A DNA stretch of 64,000 bases from Georgfuchsia sp049276455 (GCA_049276455.1 JBASWL010000271.1:4106-68105), one strand, 5' to 3'; shown: positions 32,677 to 42,752, counted from the first letter of the stretch. Program-made: numbers and translations. Notes: a model not told the origin generated them from the sequence alone.

Positions 32677-34578
32677 TTAGCCCAGTTGCAAAATGGAATC
32701 AAACAACTTCCCCGCCATCGCCATGACCTTGGCCGAGGCTTGATAGGCCTGCTGATAGCGCATCAACTGCGCGGCTTCCTCGTCGAGATTGACACCCGAG
32801 AATGACTCGCGCGCGGCTGTCGCCTGAGTCACCAGTGCCACCTGTGCAGTGCTGGTGACATCCAGTTCATGCGTCTTGTTGCCTATCCTGCCGACCAGAT
32901 TGCCATAGGCTGACTGAAAACTCATCGTGCCACCGACTGAATTTGCGGTCTGCAGTCCGGCGAGCAGCAGGGCATTACGATTATCGGCAACACCGACCGT
33001 GTTCTTGACTATGCTGAAGGCATCTCCTGGCGCCGGGGTGCCACTGATCTGCACTGTCCAGCCGTTGTAGGAAATATTGCCTCCCGGCAGATAGGCCACG
33101 CCAGTGGCTGGAATGCCGGTTCCCGTACCGCTGACATCGAACGTGCCTGCGCCGGTAAATGTCAGCGTGACCGACTGCTGCAGGTTGGCATTGGCTGGCG
33201 GCGGCCCGTTCACAACACCGGCACTGATCTGTCCGCTGCCGCTATTGCCAGCGCCCTGCATTGCCCGGATCGGCGCCGCCAAAGCGAGTTTGGCTACATT
33301 GGCAATTGCAACGGAAATGGATCCGGCCCCCGCCAGGGTCGGGCGTATCAAAAATTCGTCGCCCGCCGTCGCAGTACCCGATGTGAGCGTGAGCGTGACA
33401 CCGTCGACCGTCTGCGGCATTGATGCGAAGGTCTGCTGGCTGCCATCGGACAATCGGGTAAGCGTATAAACCGTACCATCGAAACCCAGCCTGTAGTCGC
33501 TGGTCGTCAACGCACCGGAATCACTCAGGGCTGCGGCAATTATGGCGCTGCCGGCATTTTTTGAGCTCGCTGAGATCTGTGGTCCGCCGATATTGAAAAA
33601 ATTCCCGCCGAGCGCTCCATTGATATCCTGGCCGAGTTGATGCTGCTGATTGAAGGTATCGGCAAGCGTCATCGCCACACGTCCCATCATGTTGCGTGTC
33701 GGGTCCAGCGTTTCGCTGCGGAAAGCGAGAAGGCCGCCAAGATTGCCTCCCTGAAACCCCGATTCGGGCAGTGAAATGGCGCCCCCGGGACTGGCATAGC
33801 CAATCTGGACCCGCCCCGGATCTGTGGGCGAGTTAACTGTGTTAAGTGCATAGGACGCCGATCCCAATACCAGCGCCTGGCCATTACCGATAAAAACATT
33901 GCAGGTGCCGTCGCCCTGCGCCAGAACCGTAACCTTGACCTCCTTGTTCAAATCGGCAATCAAGGCATCACGCTGATCGAGCAGATCGTTGGCTGGCTGG
34001 TTATTGACGCCGGACTGCGCCAACACGATTCTCTTGTTGAGCTGTGCAATCTGCTGCGCATAGGAATTGATGCTGACAACGCTGGACTTTATTTGACCAT
34101 TGATCGCCTCGCCCATCAGCGCAAGATTTTGATCCATCGAATTGAACACGGCCGCAAGAGAATCGCCTGCATTCAGTACCGCCTGACGCGAAGTCGAGTC
34201 CGCCGGATTATTGGCGGCTGTCTGCAGGGCGCTGAAAAAACCCTGCAGTACCGGCGACAATCCGGTGTTTGAATCTCCCAGCATGTTGTCAATCTGCTGA
34301 ATCTGGTTGTAGTAGGTCGAAAGCTGACTGCTGTCGGCCTGAGAAGCGAGAACCTGGTGATCGAGAAACTCACTGTAGAGGCGCTGGATCGTGCTGACCT
34401 GGGTTCCCTGGCCGATGAATCCCGTGCCGGTCGAGACTGCCGTTTGCGTGGTCTGGACCACCTGCTGCCGGTTGAAGCCGGGCGTAGACACATTGGAGAT
34501 ATTGTGTCCGGTCGTGGCGAGGCCCATCTGGGCGGCATTGAGTCCCGACAATCCGGCGTTGAGAATTCCGATGGCCAC
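32677..34578 (-). CDS. flgK: Flagellar hook-associated protein FlgK
   Basis: A 633-aa junction protein. The N-terminal rod-type motif is ILNAGLSGLNAAQMGLATTG...NISNVSTPGFNRQQV, and the C-terminus has SFSGVNLDEEAAQLMRYQQA and ends FDSILQLG. The ribosome binding site is GAGGAGGACATA. It is 29 bases after flgJ. Confidence 0.97.
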   Translation of the reverse strand: MAIGILNAGLSGLNAAQMGLATTGHNISNVSTPGFNRQQVVQTTQTAVSTGTGFIGQGTQVSTIQRLYSEFLDHQVLASQADSSQLSTYYNQIQQIDNMLGDSNTGLSPVLQGFFSALQTAANNPADSTSRQAVLNAGDSLAAVFNSMDQNLALMGEAINGQIKSSVVSINSYAQQIAQLNKRIVLAQSGVNNQPANDLLDQRDALIADLNKEVKVTVLAQGDGTCNVFIGNGQALVLGSASYALNTVNSPTDPGRVQIGYASPGGAISLPESGFQGGNLGGLLAFRSETLDPTRNMMGRVAMTLADTFNQQHQLGQDINGALGGNFFNIGGPQISASSKNAGSAIIAAALSDSGALTTSDYRLGFDGTVYTLTRLSDGSQQTFASMPQTVDGVTLTLTSGTATAGDEFLIRPTLAGAGSISVAIANVAKLALAAPIRAMQGAGNSGSGQISAGVVNGPPPANANLQQSVTLTFTGAGTFDVSGTGTGIPATGVAYLPGGNISYNGWTVQISGTPAPGDAFSIVKNTVGVADNRNALLLAGLQTANSVGGTMSFQSAYGNLVGRIGNKTHELDVTSTAQVALVTQATAARESFSGVNLDEEAAQLMRYQQAYQASAKVMAMAGKLFDSILQLG

Positions 34579-34606
34579 TATGTCCTCCTCAATATCTGCA
34601 TGGGGC

Positions 34607-35482
34607 TTATCCCATCAGGCTCTGGCGCAGGGTGCTGCCCTGCAGGATGCGATTCAGCTTTTCCGCATACATCGGATCGGTGGCATAACCCGCCTGCTGA
34701 AGTCCTGTGGCAAACCCGGTTGGGTCATTGCCGTGCTGAATCACCGACGCGTAACGCGGATTGCTTCTTAGCATGTTGGCGTAGTCCCTGAACCCTTCGG
34801 CATAGGATGAGTAAGCCCTGAACTTTTCCACCGACTTTTGTGCCACGCCATTAACATATTCGGTAGTGGTCGCCTCGACTACCGGCCCGTTCCATCCGCG
34901 GCCGGCCTTGATGCCGAACAGGTTATGGCTGGGGCTGCCGTCCGCCGTGCGAATTTCGGCTTTGCCCCAACCGCTTTCCAGCGCCGCGTGGCCAATCATG
35001 AAATGCGCTGAAATACCGGTGCTACGACTCGCCTCGACGGCATGCGGCCACAACCGATTGACAAAATTGCTGGCAGGCGAATGCGGCGGCGTCTTGTCTG
35101 AAACTGCGTTTGCGCCGTCCATCGCATTGGGTGCGACCGCCGTGGCAGCGGCAGTTCCAGGCAGTGCCTGCCCCCGCGTTTGTTGTGGTTTCAACTGGCG
35201 CATCATCACATCGGCCAGTCCTATGCCCTTGGTCGATAGCGATTGCGACAACTGCTGGTCCAGCATCGAGGTGAATTGCCTGGTCTGCTCACTGTCGAAC
35301 ATGCCATCCTGATCGACCGAATCGCGCATGCTCTTGAGCATCATGTTCATGAACACTGCCTCGAATTGCTGTGCCGCCGACTTGAGCGCGGCATCCGGAT
35401 CGGTCTTGGCCTTGAGCCGCAGATCGGCGATGCCCTGGACGTCGAGCGCAAAACCGCGGGTGGAATTAGTGGCGTCAATCAT
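34607..35482 (-). CDS. flgJ: Flagellar rod assembly protein and muramidase FlgJ
   Basis: A 291-aa bifunctional protein: an N-terminal rod-capping domain (AQQFEAVFMNMMLKSMRDSV) and a C-terminal peptidoglycan hydrolase (HFMIGHAALESGWGKAEIR; NLFGIKAGRGWNGPVVEATT; YSSYAEGFRDYANML). The catalytic Glu is the one in ALESGWG. The two-domain form is typical of beta- and gammaproteobacteria. It overlaps flgI by 4 bases. Confidence 0.97.
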   Translation of the reverse strand: MIDATNSTRGFALDVQGIADLRLKAKTDPDAALKSAAQQFEAVFMNMMLKSMRDSVDQDGMFDSEQTRQFTSMLDQQLSQSLSTKGIGLADVMMRQLKPQQTRGQALPGTAAATAVAPNAMDGANAVSDKTPPHSPASNFVNRLWPHAVEASRSTGISAHFMIGHAALESGWGKAEIRTADGSPSHNLFGIKAGRGWNGPVVEATTTEYVNGVAQKSVEKFRAYSSYAEGFRDYANMLRSNPRYASVIQHGNDPTGFATGLQQAGYATDPMYAEKLNRILQGSTLRQSLMG

Positions 35483-36603
35483 ATGATTTCCAGATCGGCG
35501 CGCAGCGCACCCGACGCTTTCATGGCTTGCAGGATCGAGAGCAGATCCTGCGGCGTGGCGCCGATCGAGTTCAACGCCTTGACTACATCGGCCAGCGACA
35601 CGCCTTTCAGCATCACCAGACTGCCGGCGTCCTGGTGGATTTCGATTTGCGAACGATGGGCCTGCACCGTCTGTCCTCCCGACGACAGGGGGCCGGGCTG
35701 GCTGATCACCGGCTCGGTCGTGATGATGACGGAAAGATTGCCATGGGCCACGGCGCAGCTATCCACACTGACGGACTGGTTCATCACCACCGACCCGGTA
35801 CGCGCATTGATGATGACCTTGGCCATGCTAGCCGCAGGAATGACTTCGAGACTTTCCATGCGCGACAGAAAGGCAACCCGCTGGTTGGGATCGGATGGCG
35901 CACGCACTTCGATGACGCGCCCGTCCAGCGCCGCCGCCGCATTGCCGCCCAGATCCTGATTGATGGCATCGACCACACGTCGCGCCGTGGTGAAATCGGT
36001 GGTGTTGAGTTCGAGGTGAACGAACTCGCCTTGTCCGAGTGGCGTCGCCACAGCACGTTCGACGGTAGCGCCTCCCGCGATGCGCCCGACGCCGAGCTGA
36101 TTCACTTGAACTTTGCTGCCGTTCGCCGATTCACCCGCCCCGCCGACCAGCAAATTGCCCTGCGCCATGGCATAGACCTGGCCATCAGCACCTTTAAGTG
36201 GCGCCAGCAGCAGCGTTCCGCCGCGCAGGCTCTTGGCATTGCCCATCGACGACACCGTGACATCAATGGTCTGACCCGGCTTGGCGAATGCGGGCAAGTT
36301 GGCCGTAACCATGACCGCCGCCACGTTCTTGAGCTGGAGACTGGTTCCCGGCGGAAGATTCACGCCCAGTTGCGACAGCATGCTGATCATGCTCTGAACG
36401 GTGAATGGCGTCTGCGTGGTCTGATCGCCGCTGCCGTCGAGGCCGACCACCAGCCCGTAACCCACCAGCTGATTGACGCGAACGCCCTGAATGCTGGCCA
36501 GGTCCTTGATGCGTTCGGCATGTGACAACAGCGGCATGAGCGAAAGCAATGCTGTGGCCAGGATCAAGCGGCACAGCACATGCGGAAATATTGGTTTATT
36601 CAT
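35479..36603 (-). CDS. flgI: Flagellar P-ring protein FlgI
   Basis: A 374-aa periplasmic ring protein. A signal peptide (LILATALLSLMPLLSHA) precedes the conserved start ERIKDLASIQGVRVNQLVGY. VVGLDGSGDQTTQTPFTVQS and the C-terminal LMLKGVSLADVVKALNSIGA region, with L rather than other residues, fit the family. It requires FlgA as chaperone, found at 41961. Confidence 0.97.
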   Translation of the reverse strand: MNKPIFPHVLCRLILATALLSLMPLLSHAERIKDLASIQGVRVNQLVGYGLVVGLDGSGDQTTQTPFTVQSMISMLSQLGVNLPPGTSLQLKNVAAVMVTANLPAFAKPGQTIDVTVSSMGNAKSLRGGTLLLAPLKGADGQVYAMAQGNLLVGGAGESANGSKVQVNQLGVGRIAGGATVERAVATPLGQGEFVHLELNTTDFTTARRVVDAINQDLGGNAAAALDGRVIEVRAPSDPNQRVAFLSRMESLEVIPAASMAKVIINARTGSVVMNQSVSVDSCAVAHGNLSVIITTEPVISQPGPLSSGGQTVQAHRSQIEIHQDAGSLVMLKGVSLADVVKALNSIGATPQDLLSILQAMKASGALRADLEII

Positions 36604-36616
36604 GTCGGCATCCTGC

Positions 36617-37300
36617 TCAGAAGGGAAGGAAGCTCAGGAAGAAGCGCGACAGCCAACCCATGGTCTGAGCTTCCTGAATGTAGCCATCGCCCTTGTATTC
36701 GATGCGTGCATCCGCAATCTGGCTCGATTGCACCGTATTGCCCGTGCCTATGGATATTGGGTTGACGACACCGGATATGCGAATGGTCTCGGTACCCTGC
36801 GCCAGCGCAATCTGTTTCTCGCCGCCGACCATCAGGTTGCCGTTGGGCAGAACTTCCAGAACCGTCACGCTGATGGTGCCGGTAAATACATTGCTGGCCG
36901 AGCTGCCGCCCTTGCCGTCGAACTTGTTGTCTGAGCTGGCCGAAACGTTGGCGCCCTGGAACGACTTTCCGGGCAGGCCCTGTACGGTGGGCACGCTTGC
37001 GCTGAGGCTGCCGCTCTTCTCGGCCTGGCTTTCCGCCGTCTTGCTGGCGTTGATATTCTCTGCAATCACTACCACCAGCGTATCGCCAACGTAGCGCGCG
37101 CGACGATCCTCGAACATCGGCCGATAGCTCGCGGTCTGGAAGATTGCGCCGTTTGCCTGCGGCGCCGGAGCAGCCGCCGCCGGCCGCGCGGAAACCGGCT
37201 GGGTGACGATGCTCCTGGAAAAGACGGAACAGCCGGAGAGCATCAGAATAAACATTCCGATGACAATTGCGTTGCGCTCGTACATGGCCAGCTGCATCAT
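36617..37300 (-). CDS. flgH: Flagellar L-ring lipoprotein FlgH
   Basis: A 227-aa outer-membrane lipoprotein with lipobox LSGC (Cys at residue 24). The family signature FEDRRARYVGDTLVVVIAEN is present, followed by LPNGNLMVGGEKQIALAQGT. The first ATG overlaps the flgG stop (TAATG); a start at residue 6 would give a tighter signal peptide. Confidence 0.97.
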   Translation of the reverse strand: MMQLAMYERNAIVIGMFILMLSGCSVFSRSIVTQPVSARPAAAAPAPQANGAIFQTASYRPMFEDRRARYVGDTLVVVIAENINASKTAESQAEKSGSLSASVPTVQGLPGKSFQGANVSASSDNKFDGKGGSSASNVFTGTISVTVLEVLPNGNLMVGGEKQIALAQGTETIRISGVVNPISIGTGNTVQSSQIADARIEYKGDGYIQEAQTMGWLSRFFLSFLPF

Positions 37301-38082
37301 TACATTTGCGAAAGACGCTGCAGCATCTGATCCGAAATCGTCACTGCCTTGGAATTGATTTCATAGGCGCGCTGGGTCTGGATCATGTTCACCAACTCCT
37401 CGACGACATTGACGTTGGACGTTTCGGCATAGCCCTGATTCAGCAACCCCAGGCCGTTGCTTCCCGGTGAGCCGTTGCTGGCAGTGCCTGACGCTGCGGT
37501 TTCGAGATAGAGATTCTCGCCATGGCTCTGCATGCCAGCCGGATTGATGAAATTGGCAAGCTGTAGCGTTCCCAGCTGCACAGGCGTCGCAGAACCTGAC
37601 TGGGTCGCGCTGATCGTGCCATCTTTGCCGATGGTGACGCTGAGGGTGTTAGCCGGAATCGTGATGGCGGGTTGCACCTGATAGCCGCTGGAGGTCACCA
37701 GTTGCCCCTGGCTGTTGACCTGGAACGAACCATCGCGAGTGTAGGCGGTAGTGCCATCGGGCAACAGTACCTGGAAGAATCCGGGGCCTTGAATGGCTGC
37801 ATCGAGCGAATTGCCGGTTTGCTGCAAGTTGCCCTGCGTAAAAATGCGTTCCGTGGCGACCGGTCTGACACCGGTGCCAATCTGCAACCCCGACGGCAAC
37901 TGATTCTGCTGCGAAGACTGGGCGCCGGGTTGACGCAAGGTCTGATACAGCAAATCCTCGAATACGGCACGCGATCGCTTGAAGCCGTTGGTGCTGACGT
38001 TCGCCAGATTGTTGGCGATCACGTCCATCTGCGTCTGTTGGGCATCCAGTCCGGTTTTCGAAATCCATAGCGAACGGATCAT
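37300..38082 (-). CDS. flgG: Flagellar distal rod protein FlgG
   Basis: A 260-aa rod protein with the standard N-terminal motif (LWISKTGLDAQQTQMDVIAN, NLANVSTNGFKRSRA) and C-terminus (VNVVEELVNMIQTQRAYEIN, ending MLQRLSQM). Length 260 equals the family norm, which is tightly fixed for the distal rod. Confidence 0.98.
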   Translation of the reverse strand: MIRSLWISKTGLDAQQTQMDVIANNLANVSTNGFKRSRAVFEDLLYQTLRQPGAQSSQQNQLPSGLQIGTGVRPVATERIFTQGNLQQTGNSLDAAIQGPGFFQVLLPDGTTAYTRDGSFQVNSQGQLVTSSGYQVQPAITIPANTLSVTIGKDGTISATQSGSATPVQLGTLQLANFINPAGMQSHGENLYLETAASGTASNGSPGSNGLGLLNQGYAETSNVNVVEELVNMIQTQRAYEINSKAVTISDQMLQRLSQM

Positions 38083-38092
38083 CTCTTTCTCC

Positions 38093-38827
38093 TTAAACTT
38101 TCAATAATTGGCTGGCCTGCTGCGCATTCTTGTCGGCGGTCTGCATCAGTTTCATCTGCATGTCGAACTGCCGCGCCAGTGCGATCATGCTGACCATGGT
38201 TTCAACGGCATTGACATTGCTGCCTTCGAGCGCACCAGGCGCCAACACGACGCTGCTGTCGGCTTCGGCAGTGCCGCTGCTTAACCGAAACAGCCCGTCG
38301 GCACCCTTGCTGAGCAGGTTCTGTTCCGGATTGACCAGTTTGATGCGTCCCAGGGTAACAACCGAGCTTGGTTTCGATCCGACCGGTACGCCGGAAACCG
38401 TGCCATCGGTGGCGATGGTGACAACGGTATCGGCCGGAATCGCGATCAGTCCGCCATCGCCCATGACGTTGAGGCCGCTCGCGGTTTGCAACACGCCATT
38501 GGGACTGATCTGGAATGCGCCGTTACGGGTATAGGCTTCGGCGCCATCCGTGGCCTGTACCGCAATCCAGCCCTGCCCCTGCACCGCCACGTCGAGGTTG
38601 TTGCCGGTAGTATTGATGGCGCCGGGCGTGAAATCCGAACCTGCGGTCGAATCGACCACGAAACTGCGCGTCGCCAAACCGTCCCCGCGCGTTGCCACTT
38701 CGCGAAACACGCTGGTGTCGGCGCGGTATCCGGTGGTCGCGACATTGGCCAGATTGTGGGCAACCGCCGCCTGCTGACTGAGAATGTGCTCGGCGCCGGT
38801 CATGGCAACATAAATCATGCGGTCCAT
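38093..38827 (-). CDS. flgF: Flagellar proximal rod protein FlgF
   Basis: A 244-aa rod protein: DRMIYVAMTGAEHILSQQAA and NLANVATTGYRADTSVFRE at the N-terminus, ALEGSNVNAVETMVSMIALA near the C-terminus. Directly upstream of flgG with a gap of 10 bases. Confidence 0.97.
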   Translation of the reverse strand: MDRMIYVAMTGAEHILSQQAAVAHNLANVATTGYRADTSVFREVATRGDGLATRSFVVDSTAGSDFTPGAINTTGNNLDVAVQGQGWIAVQATDGAEAYTRNGAFQISPNGVLQTASGLNVMGDGGLIAIPADTVVTIATDGTVSGVPVGSKPSSVVTLGRIKLVNPEQNLLSKGADGLFRLSSGTAEADSSVVLAPGALEGSNVNAVETMVSMIALARQFDMQMKLMQTADKNAQQASQLLKV

Positions 38828-38875
38828 TGTTTCCTCCGTCAGTAGCCAAACGCGGATTGCATTGCTTCAACCACG

Positions 38876-40141
38876 CTAGCGCAGATTCACCAGCGTTTGC
38901 ATGACGGAATCCTGTGTCTTGATCGACTGCGCGTTGGCTTGATAGACACGCTGCATGGTAATCATGGCCACCAGTTCCGCCGTCAAATCGACATTTGAAT
39001 CTTCCGTCGCCGATGCCTGGAGTACACCGAGATTGCCACTGCCGGGAACCCCGATCAACGGTACGCCGGAATCCGGCGTTTCACCCCAAAGATTGCCGCC
39101 CAGCGCTTTGAGTCCCTGATTGTTGTTGAAATTAATCAGAACCATTTGTCCCAGGTTCTTGGACTGCCCGTTGGTGTAGTTGCCCTGGATAACTCCGTCA
39201 GCGCCGATGGCTACGCCGCTCAGGCGTCCCGAGGCATAACCATCCTGATCCATCGAATTGACGCCAAAGGCGTTACCAAACTGGGTGCTGCCAGCCAGGT
39301 TTAATGTCATGTCCAATGAAGGGCTGGCACCGTTACTCTTTCCCAGCGCGGCTGCAACACCGTCCATGTCGATGCTCATGTTGACAGGCATGGGCGTGGT
39401 CATGGCACCGCTGGGGTCGAAGGTCAATGGCAGCGGATTGCCGGCGCCAACGCCCAGATCAATATTGGCGATCGGTGTTCCGTCGACATTGGCATTGACG
39501 TCCCATGTATTGGCCGCTGCGCTCTTGACAAAGTAGAGCGACATCACGTGGGAGTTTCCCAGTGAGTCGAAAATCGACACCGAAGTAGAGTTGGTGTAGC
39601 TGGTGGGGTCATTCGGATTGAACGGCGCAGAGGCAGGAACAGTGGCGCTCGAATTCAGACTCAGGGCTGCGTTCACACTGCTTGTGATCAGCGGGGGAAT
39701 ATCGCCGGAATTCAATTTCAAATCTACCGGTGATGAAGGAGCGATATTCCCGCTAGCATCCGCCGCGTAGCCGGTCAGATGGAGGTTTGTGCTATTGACA
39801 ATATTGCCCTGCTTGTCGAGGTGAAACTGACCATCACGGGAATAGGCGATCGCACCGCTATCGCTCATGCGAAAGAAACCGCTGCCGTTGATGGCCACAT
39901 CCATCGGATTATTGGTGGAAGTGATGTTGCCTTGAGAAAACTGCGGGGCAATTGCCACCAACTGCGCGCCAATGCCAATGGCAGTAGCACTGGAACCTGT
40001 TTGCGAATTGGCAAACACATCCGAAAACTGTGCGGTAGCCGCCTTGAAGCCGGCCGCATTGGCGTTGGCGATATTATTCCCGATGACGTCCAGGCTTTTT
40101 GTCGCCGCGTTCAATCCACTCAAACCCTGTTCAAAACTCAT
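38876..40141 (-). CDS. flgE: Flagellar hook protein FlgE
   Basis: A 421-aa hook subunit. The N-terminal motif is SFEQGLSGLNAATKSLDVIG and NIANANAAGFKAATAQFSD, and the C-terminus (LTAELVAMITMQRVYQANAQ, ending MQTLVNLR) matches. The middle domain is variable, as in other hooks. It follows flgD with a 15-base gap. Confidence 0.97.
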   Translation of the reverse strand: MSFEQGLSGLNAATKSLDVIGNNIANANAAGFKAATAQFSDVFANSQTGSSATAIGIGAQLVAIAPQFSQGNITSTNNPMDVAINGSGFFRMSDSGAIAYSRDGQFHLDKQGNIVNSTNLHLTGYAADASGNIAPSSPVDLKLNSGDIPPLITSSVNAALSLNSSATVPASAPFNPNDPTSYTNSTSVSIFDSLGNSHVMSLYFVKSAAANTWDVNANVDGTPIANIDLGVGAGNPLPLTFDPSGAMTTPMPVNMSIDMDGVAAALGKSNGASPSLDMTLNLAGSTQFGNAFGVNSMDQDGYASGRLSGVAIGADGVIQGNYTNGQSKNLGQMVLINFNNNQGLKALGGNLWGETPDSGVPLIGVPGSGNLGVLQASATEDSNVDLTAELVAMITMQRVYQANAQSIKTQDSVMQTLVNLR

Positions 40142-40156
40142 CGTATTTCTCCTTCG

Positions 40157-40828
40157 TTACATGATCTGTTTGACATCGCCCAGGGCCGCAGTCTGCAAGC
40201 CGCCCATATTCAACATGACGCCACCTGCCGTGCTGGAGACGCCCTCAACCTGACCGAAGCTCAGCGGCGCGGCGGTTACGGCTGTACCGGCAGCGGCAGC
40301 GTTCAATACCAGCTGATAAGTGCCGTTGGCAGCGGTGGTTCCCGCATCGGTCACGCCATCCCAACTTAGCATCACACTGCCGGCGGGATGCGGCCCGACA
40401 TCCATGCTGTGCAAGACATTGCCTGCACTGTCCTGGATGGAGACTTTAAGGCTGTCCACCGACTGCGGCAGATCGGCGCCGAAAATCGCCGTGCCGTCTT
40501 GCAAGTTCAGGTTGCTGCCCGACACCAGAACGCCATGACCGATCAGGCTGGTGGCCTGGATCGATTGCGCCGCTGTAAAACTCGCCGCCATGTTGGTCAG
40601 CGTGGTGTTGAGCTGGTCGATGCCGGACACCGTGTTGAGTTGCGCTATCTGTGTTGTCACTTGCGCGTTGTCCATCGGATTCAGCGGATCCTGGTTTTTC
40701 ATCTGCACTACCAGCAGCTTCAGAAAGCGATCCTGTGCATCCTGCGTCGATGATGTCGTCGTTGAAGAACTACCATTCAGGGTTGTCATGTCGACTGGCG
40801 CATTGCTGACCGCATTTACCGTACTCAT
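40157..40828 (-). CDS. flgD: Flagellar hook capping protein FlgD
   Basis: A 223-aa hook scaffold. The N-terminal signature is QDRFLKLLVVQMKNQDPLNP followed by MDNAQVTTQIAQLNTVSGID. An FlgD Ig-like domain follows (VMLSWDGVTDAGTTAANGTY). Normal length. Confidence 0.97.
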   Translation of the reverse strand: MSTVNAVSNAPVDMTTLNGSSSTTTSSTQDAQDRFLKLLVVQMKNQDPLNPMDNAQVTTQIAQLNTVSGIDQLNTTLTNMAASFTAAQSIQATSLIGHGVLVSGSNLNLQDGTAIFGADLPQSVDSLKVSIQDSAGNVLHSMDVGPHPAGSVMLSWDGVTDAGTTAANGTYQLVLNAAAAGTAVTAAPLSFGQVEGVSSTAGGVMLNMGGLQTAALGDVKQIM

Positions 40829-40843
40829 GGTTTATCTCGCTTT

Positions 40844-41269
40844 CTATTGACCCAGATTAAGGGTTTTGACCATCAGGGCTTTGGCCGTATTCATGACTTC
40901 CACATTGTTCTGGTAGGCCCTGGACGCCGACAGCATGTTCACCATTTCCTCAACGACATTGACATTTGGCATGGTGACGAAACCCTTGTCATTGGCGAGT
41001 GGATGCTTGGGATCGAAGACTTCACGCATTGGCGACGGATCGCTGATCACGCTCGTGACCCGTACGCCGCTGGCGCCTTCCACTCCCACCGGCGCGGTGG
41101 CGAACACCACCTGCTTGGCGCGATAGGGCTTGCCATCGGCGCTGGTCGCGCTGTCGGCATTGGCGAGGTTGCTTGCCACGACATTCAAACGCTGCGCCTG
41201 GGCCGACATTGCCGACCCGGCGATGTCGAATATATTGCTGACGGATACAGGTATCGTCATGTTGGTCAT
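40844..41269 (-). CDS. flgC: Flagellar proximal rod protein FlgC
   Basis: A 141-aa rod protein: FDIAGSAMSAQAQRLNVVAS and NLANADS near the N-terminus, VNVVEEMVNMLSASRAYQNN near the C-terminus. The first ATG overlaps the flgB stop by four bases; a start three codons later has better spacing from AAGGAT. Confidence 0.97.
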   Translation of the reverse strand: MTNMTIPVSVSNIFDIAGSAMSAQAQRLNVVASNLANADSATSADGKPYRAKQVVFATAPVGVEGASGVRVTSVISDPSPMREVFDPKHPLANDKGFVTMPNVNVVEEMVNMLSASRAYQNNVEVMNTAKALMVKTLNLGQ

Positions 41270-41670
41270 CCTTGAAGCGCGGCCAGCAGGGTTTTGATCC
41301 GGCCGTTGAGAAAGGTCAGGCTGGCTTCCATCCTGACAGCGTTGTCGGCGAACTGGGCACGCTCGGCGTCCATCTCGACCGTATTGCCATCGGCGCTGGG
41401 CTGGCTGGGCGTGCGATATAAAACCTGCATATCCGGCACCAGCTGTGCAGCACTGGCGCCGAGATGCTGCGTGGATGTTTTAACCAGGTCTCCACCCTGC
41501 GCGTTGTTATCCAGCGCCGACTGCAATGCACTACGGAAGTCGATGTCGCGTGCCTTGTAGCCAGGTGTATCGGCATTCGCTATGTTGGATGCCAGCAGTT
41601 GCTGCCGATAGTTGCGCAGTTCCAGCGCCTGCTGGTGAAACTGAAATACATCGTCAAGTTTGCTGATCAT
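41266..41670 (-). CDS. flgB: Flagellar proximal rod protein FlgB
   Basis: A 134-aa rod protein starting MISKLDDVFQFHQQALELRN with NIANADTPGYKARDIDF. The start at 41670 was chosen because GGGAGGGC lies just upstream; the open frame reaches 41709. First gene of the flgB-flgL series, divergent from flgA. Confidence 0.96.
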   Translation of the reverse strand: MISKLDDVFQFHQQALELRNYRQQLLASNIANADTPGYKARDIDFRSALQSALDNNAQGGDLVKTSTQHLGASAAQLVPDMQVLYRTPSQPSADGNTVEMDAERAQFADNAVRMEASLTFLNGRIKTLLAALQG

Positions 41671-41960
41671 GCTGCCCTCCCGCATCGGTATCGCACTTCC
41701 ACGCCACACATACTAGTGATCGATATGCAAGCGCCGTCGAAAAAGCAGCAATGGAAACAAATCGCAGTCCTTGGCACGAGAAACATGGCAGGATTTTCCA
41801 GGGACAAATAATTCCGGCAGATTTCGCCGGGTGCGGAAAAAATTGCCACATTCTTTTTTTGAAAAGCAGTTCAAGCCACGAATCGCATTGGCTTTTCATG
41901 TTCGGCATGCTCCGTGCTTAATGTCAACCGGTATTCATGCCATCACATCAAGGAGTCAGC

Positions 41961-42647
41961 ATGTCGCTACGTTCAATTGCATTCGCATTGCTGCTGGTGT
42001 CGGCATCCGCATTCGCAGCGCCTCATCAGGATCCCGCCGCGATTCACAAGGCGGTAGATAACTTTCTGCGCAGCCAAAATGTTGGCCTGCCGGGCGAGGT
42101 GGAATTGCAGATCAGCCCCGTGGATCCGCGTTTGATGCTTCCCGATTGCGCGCAGCTCCAGCCCTTCACCCCGGCCGGAGCTCGCCCGTGGGGCAGGACA
42201 TCCATCGGTGTGCGTTGCCTCGGCGCCACGCCATGGACGATTTACGTTGCGGTACAGATTCAGGTAACCGGCAACTACCTCGTCGCCGCACGCTCGCTGG
42301 CGCAAGGCCATATCCTGAGGCAGGATGATTTGGTGTTCAGGGTCGGGGATCTGGCCCAATTGCCGCCGGGTATCCTGGTCGAGCCGGCACAGGGCATCGG
42401 CAAGGTGATGGCAAACAGTATTGCCAGTGGCGAGCCGCTGCGTCAGGACATGATGCGCGCACCGCTGATCCTGCAATCCAATCAGCCGGTGAAAATCATT
42501 TCGCGCGGAAAGGGATTTGTCGTCAGCGGTGAGGGGCGAGCCCTCTCAAATGCCGGCGACGGTCAGACAGTGCAGGTGCGAACCCTGTCAGGCCAGGTCA
42601 TCGCCGGAATCGTTCGTCCAGGACCTCTGGTAGAGGTCATGTTCTAA
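41961..42647 (+). CDS. flgA: P-ring assembly chaperone FlgA
   Basis: A 228-aa periplasmic protein with a signal peptide (SIAFALLLVSASAFAAP). The SAF-type C-terminal domain is present (YLVAARSLAQGHILRQDDLV; GRALSNAGDGQTVQVRTLSG, ending GPLVEVMF). The ATG at 41961 follows AAGGAGTCAGC. It is divergent from flgB and helps FlgI assemble. Confidence 0.96.
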   Translation: MSLRSIAFALLLVSASAFAAPHQDPAAIHKAVDNFLRSQNVGLPGEVELQISPVDPRLMLPDCAQLQPFTPAGARPWGRTSIGVRCLGATPWTIYVAVQIQVTGNYLVAARSLAQGHILRQDDLVFRVGDLAQLPPGILVEPAQGIGKVMANSIASGEPLRQDMMRAPLILQSNQPVKIISRGKGFVVSGEGRALSNAGDGQTVQVRTLSGQVIAGIVRPGPLVEVMF

Positions 42648-42725
42648 GTAATCACCAACATTCAGTCACTTGCACTCCCATCACGGCAGCAACCGGCATC
42701 AGTTCAAAAAATTTATAAAATTATC

Positions 42726-42752
42726 TAAAGTTACCTAAAGAACTGCCGATAA
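42726..42752 (+). promoter_or_regulatory. FliA (sigma-28) promoter of flgMN
   Basis: TAAA (42726-42729), 15 bases, GCCGATAA (42745-42752): a perfect match to the core FliA consensus, with TAAAGTTA at the -35. It lies 36 bases before the flgM start. Confidence 0.95.

Noticed and set aside
35527..36525. A 332-codon open frame antisense to flgI
   Set aside because: Its composition (His, Arg and Gln rich) is typical of a shadow frame of a GC-rich gene, and flgI is certain.
41671..41960. Possible sigma-54 promoter for flgB or flgA
   Set aside because: TGGCAC- and TGGCAA-like boxes are present but the GG-N10-GC spacing is off by one or more bases in each case.
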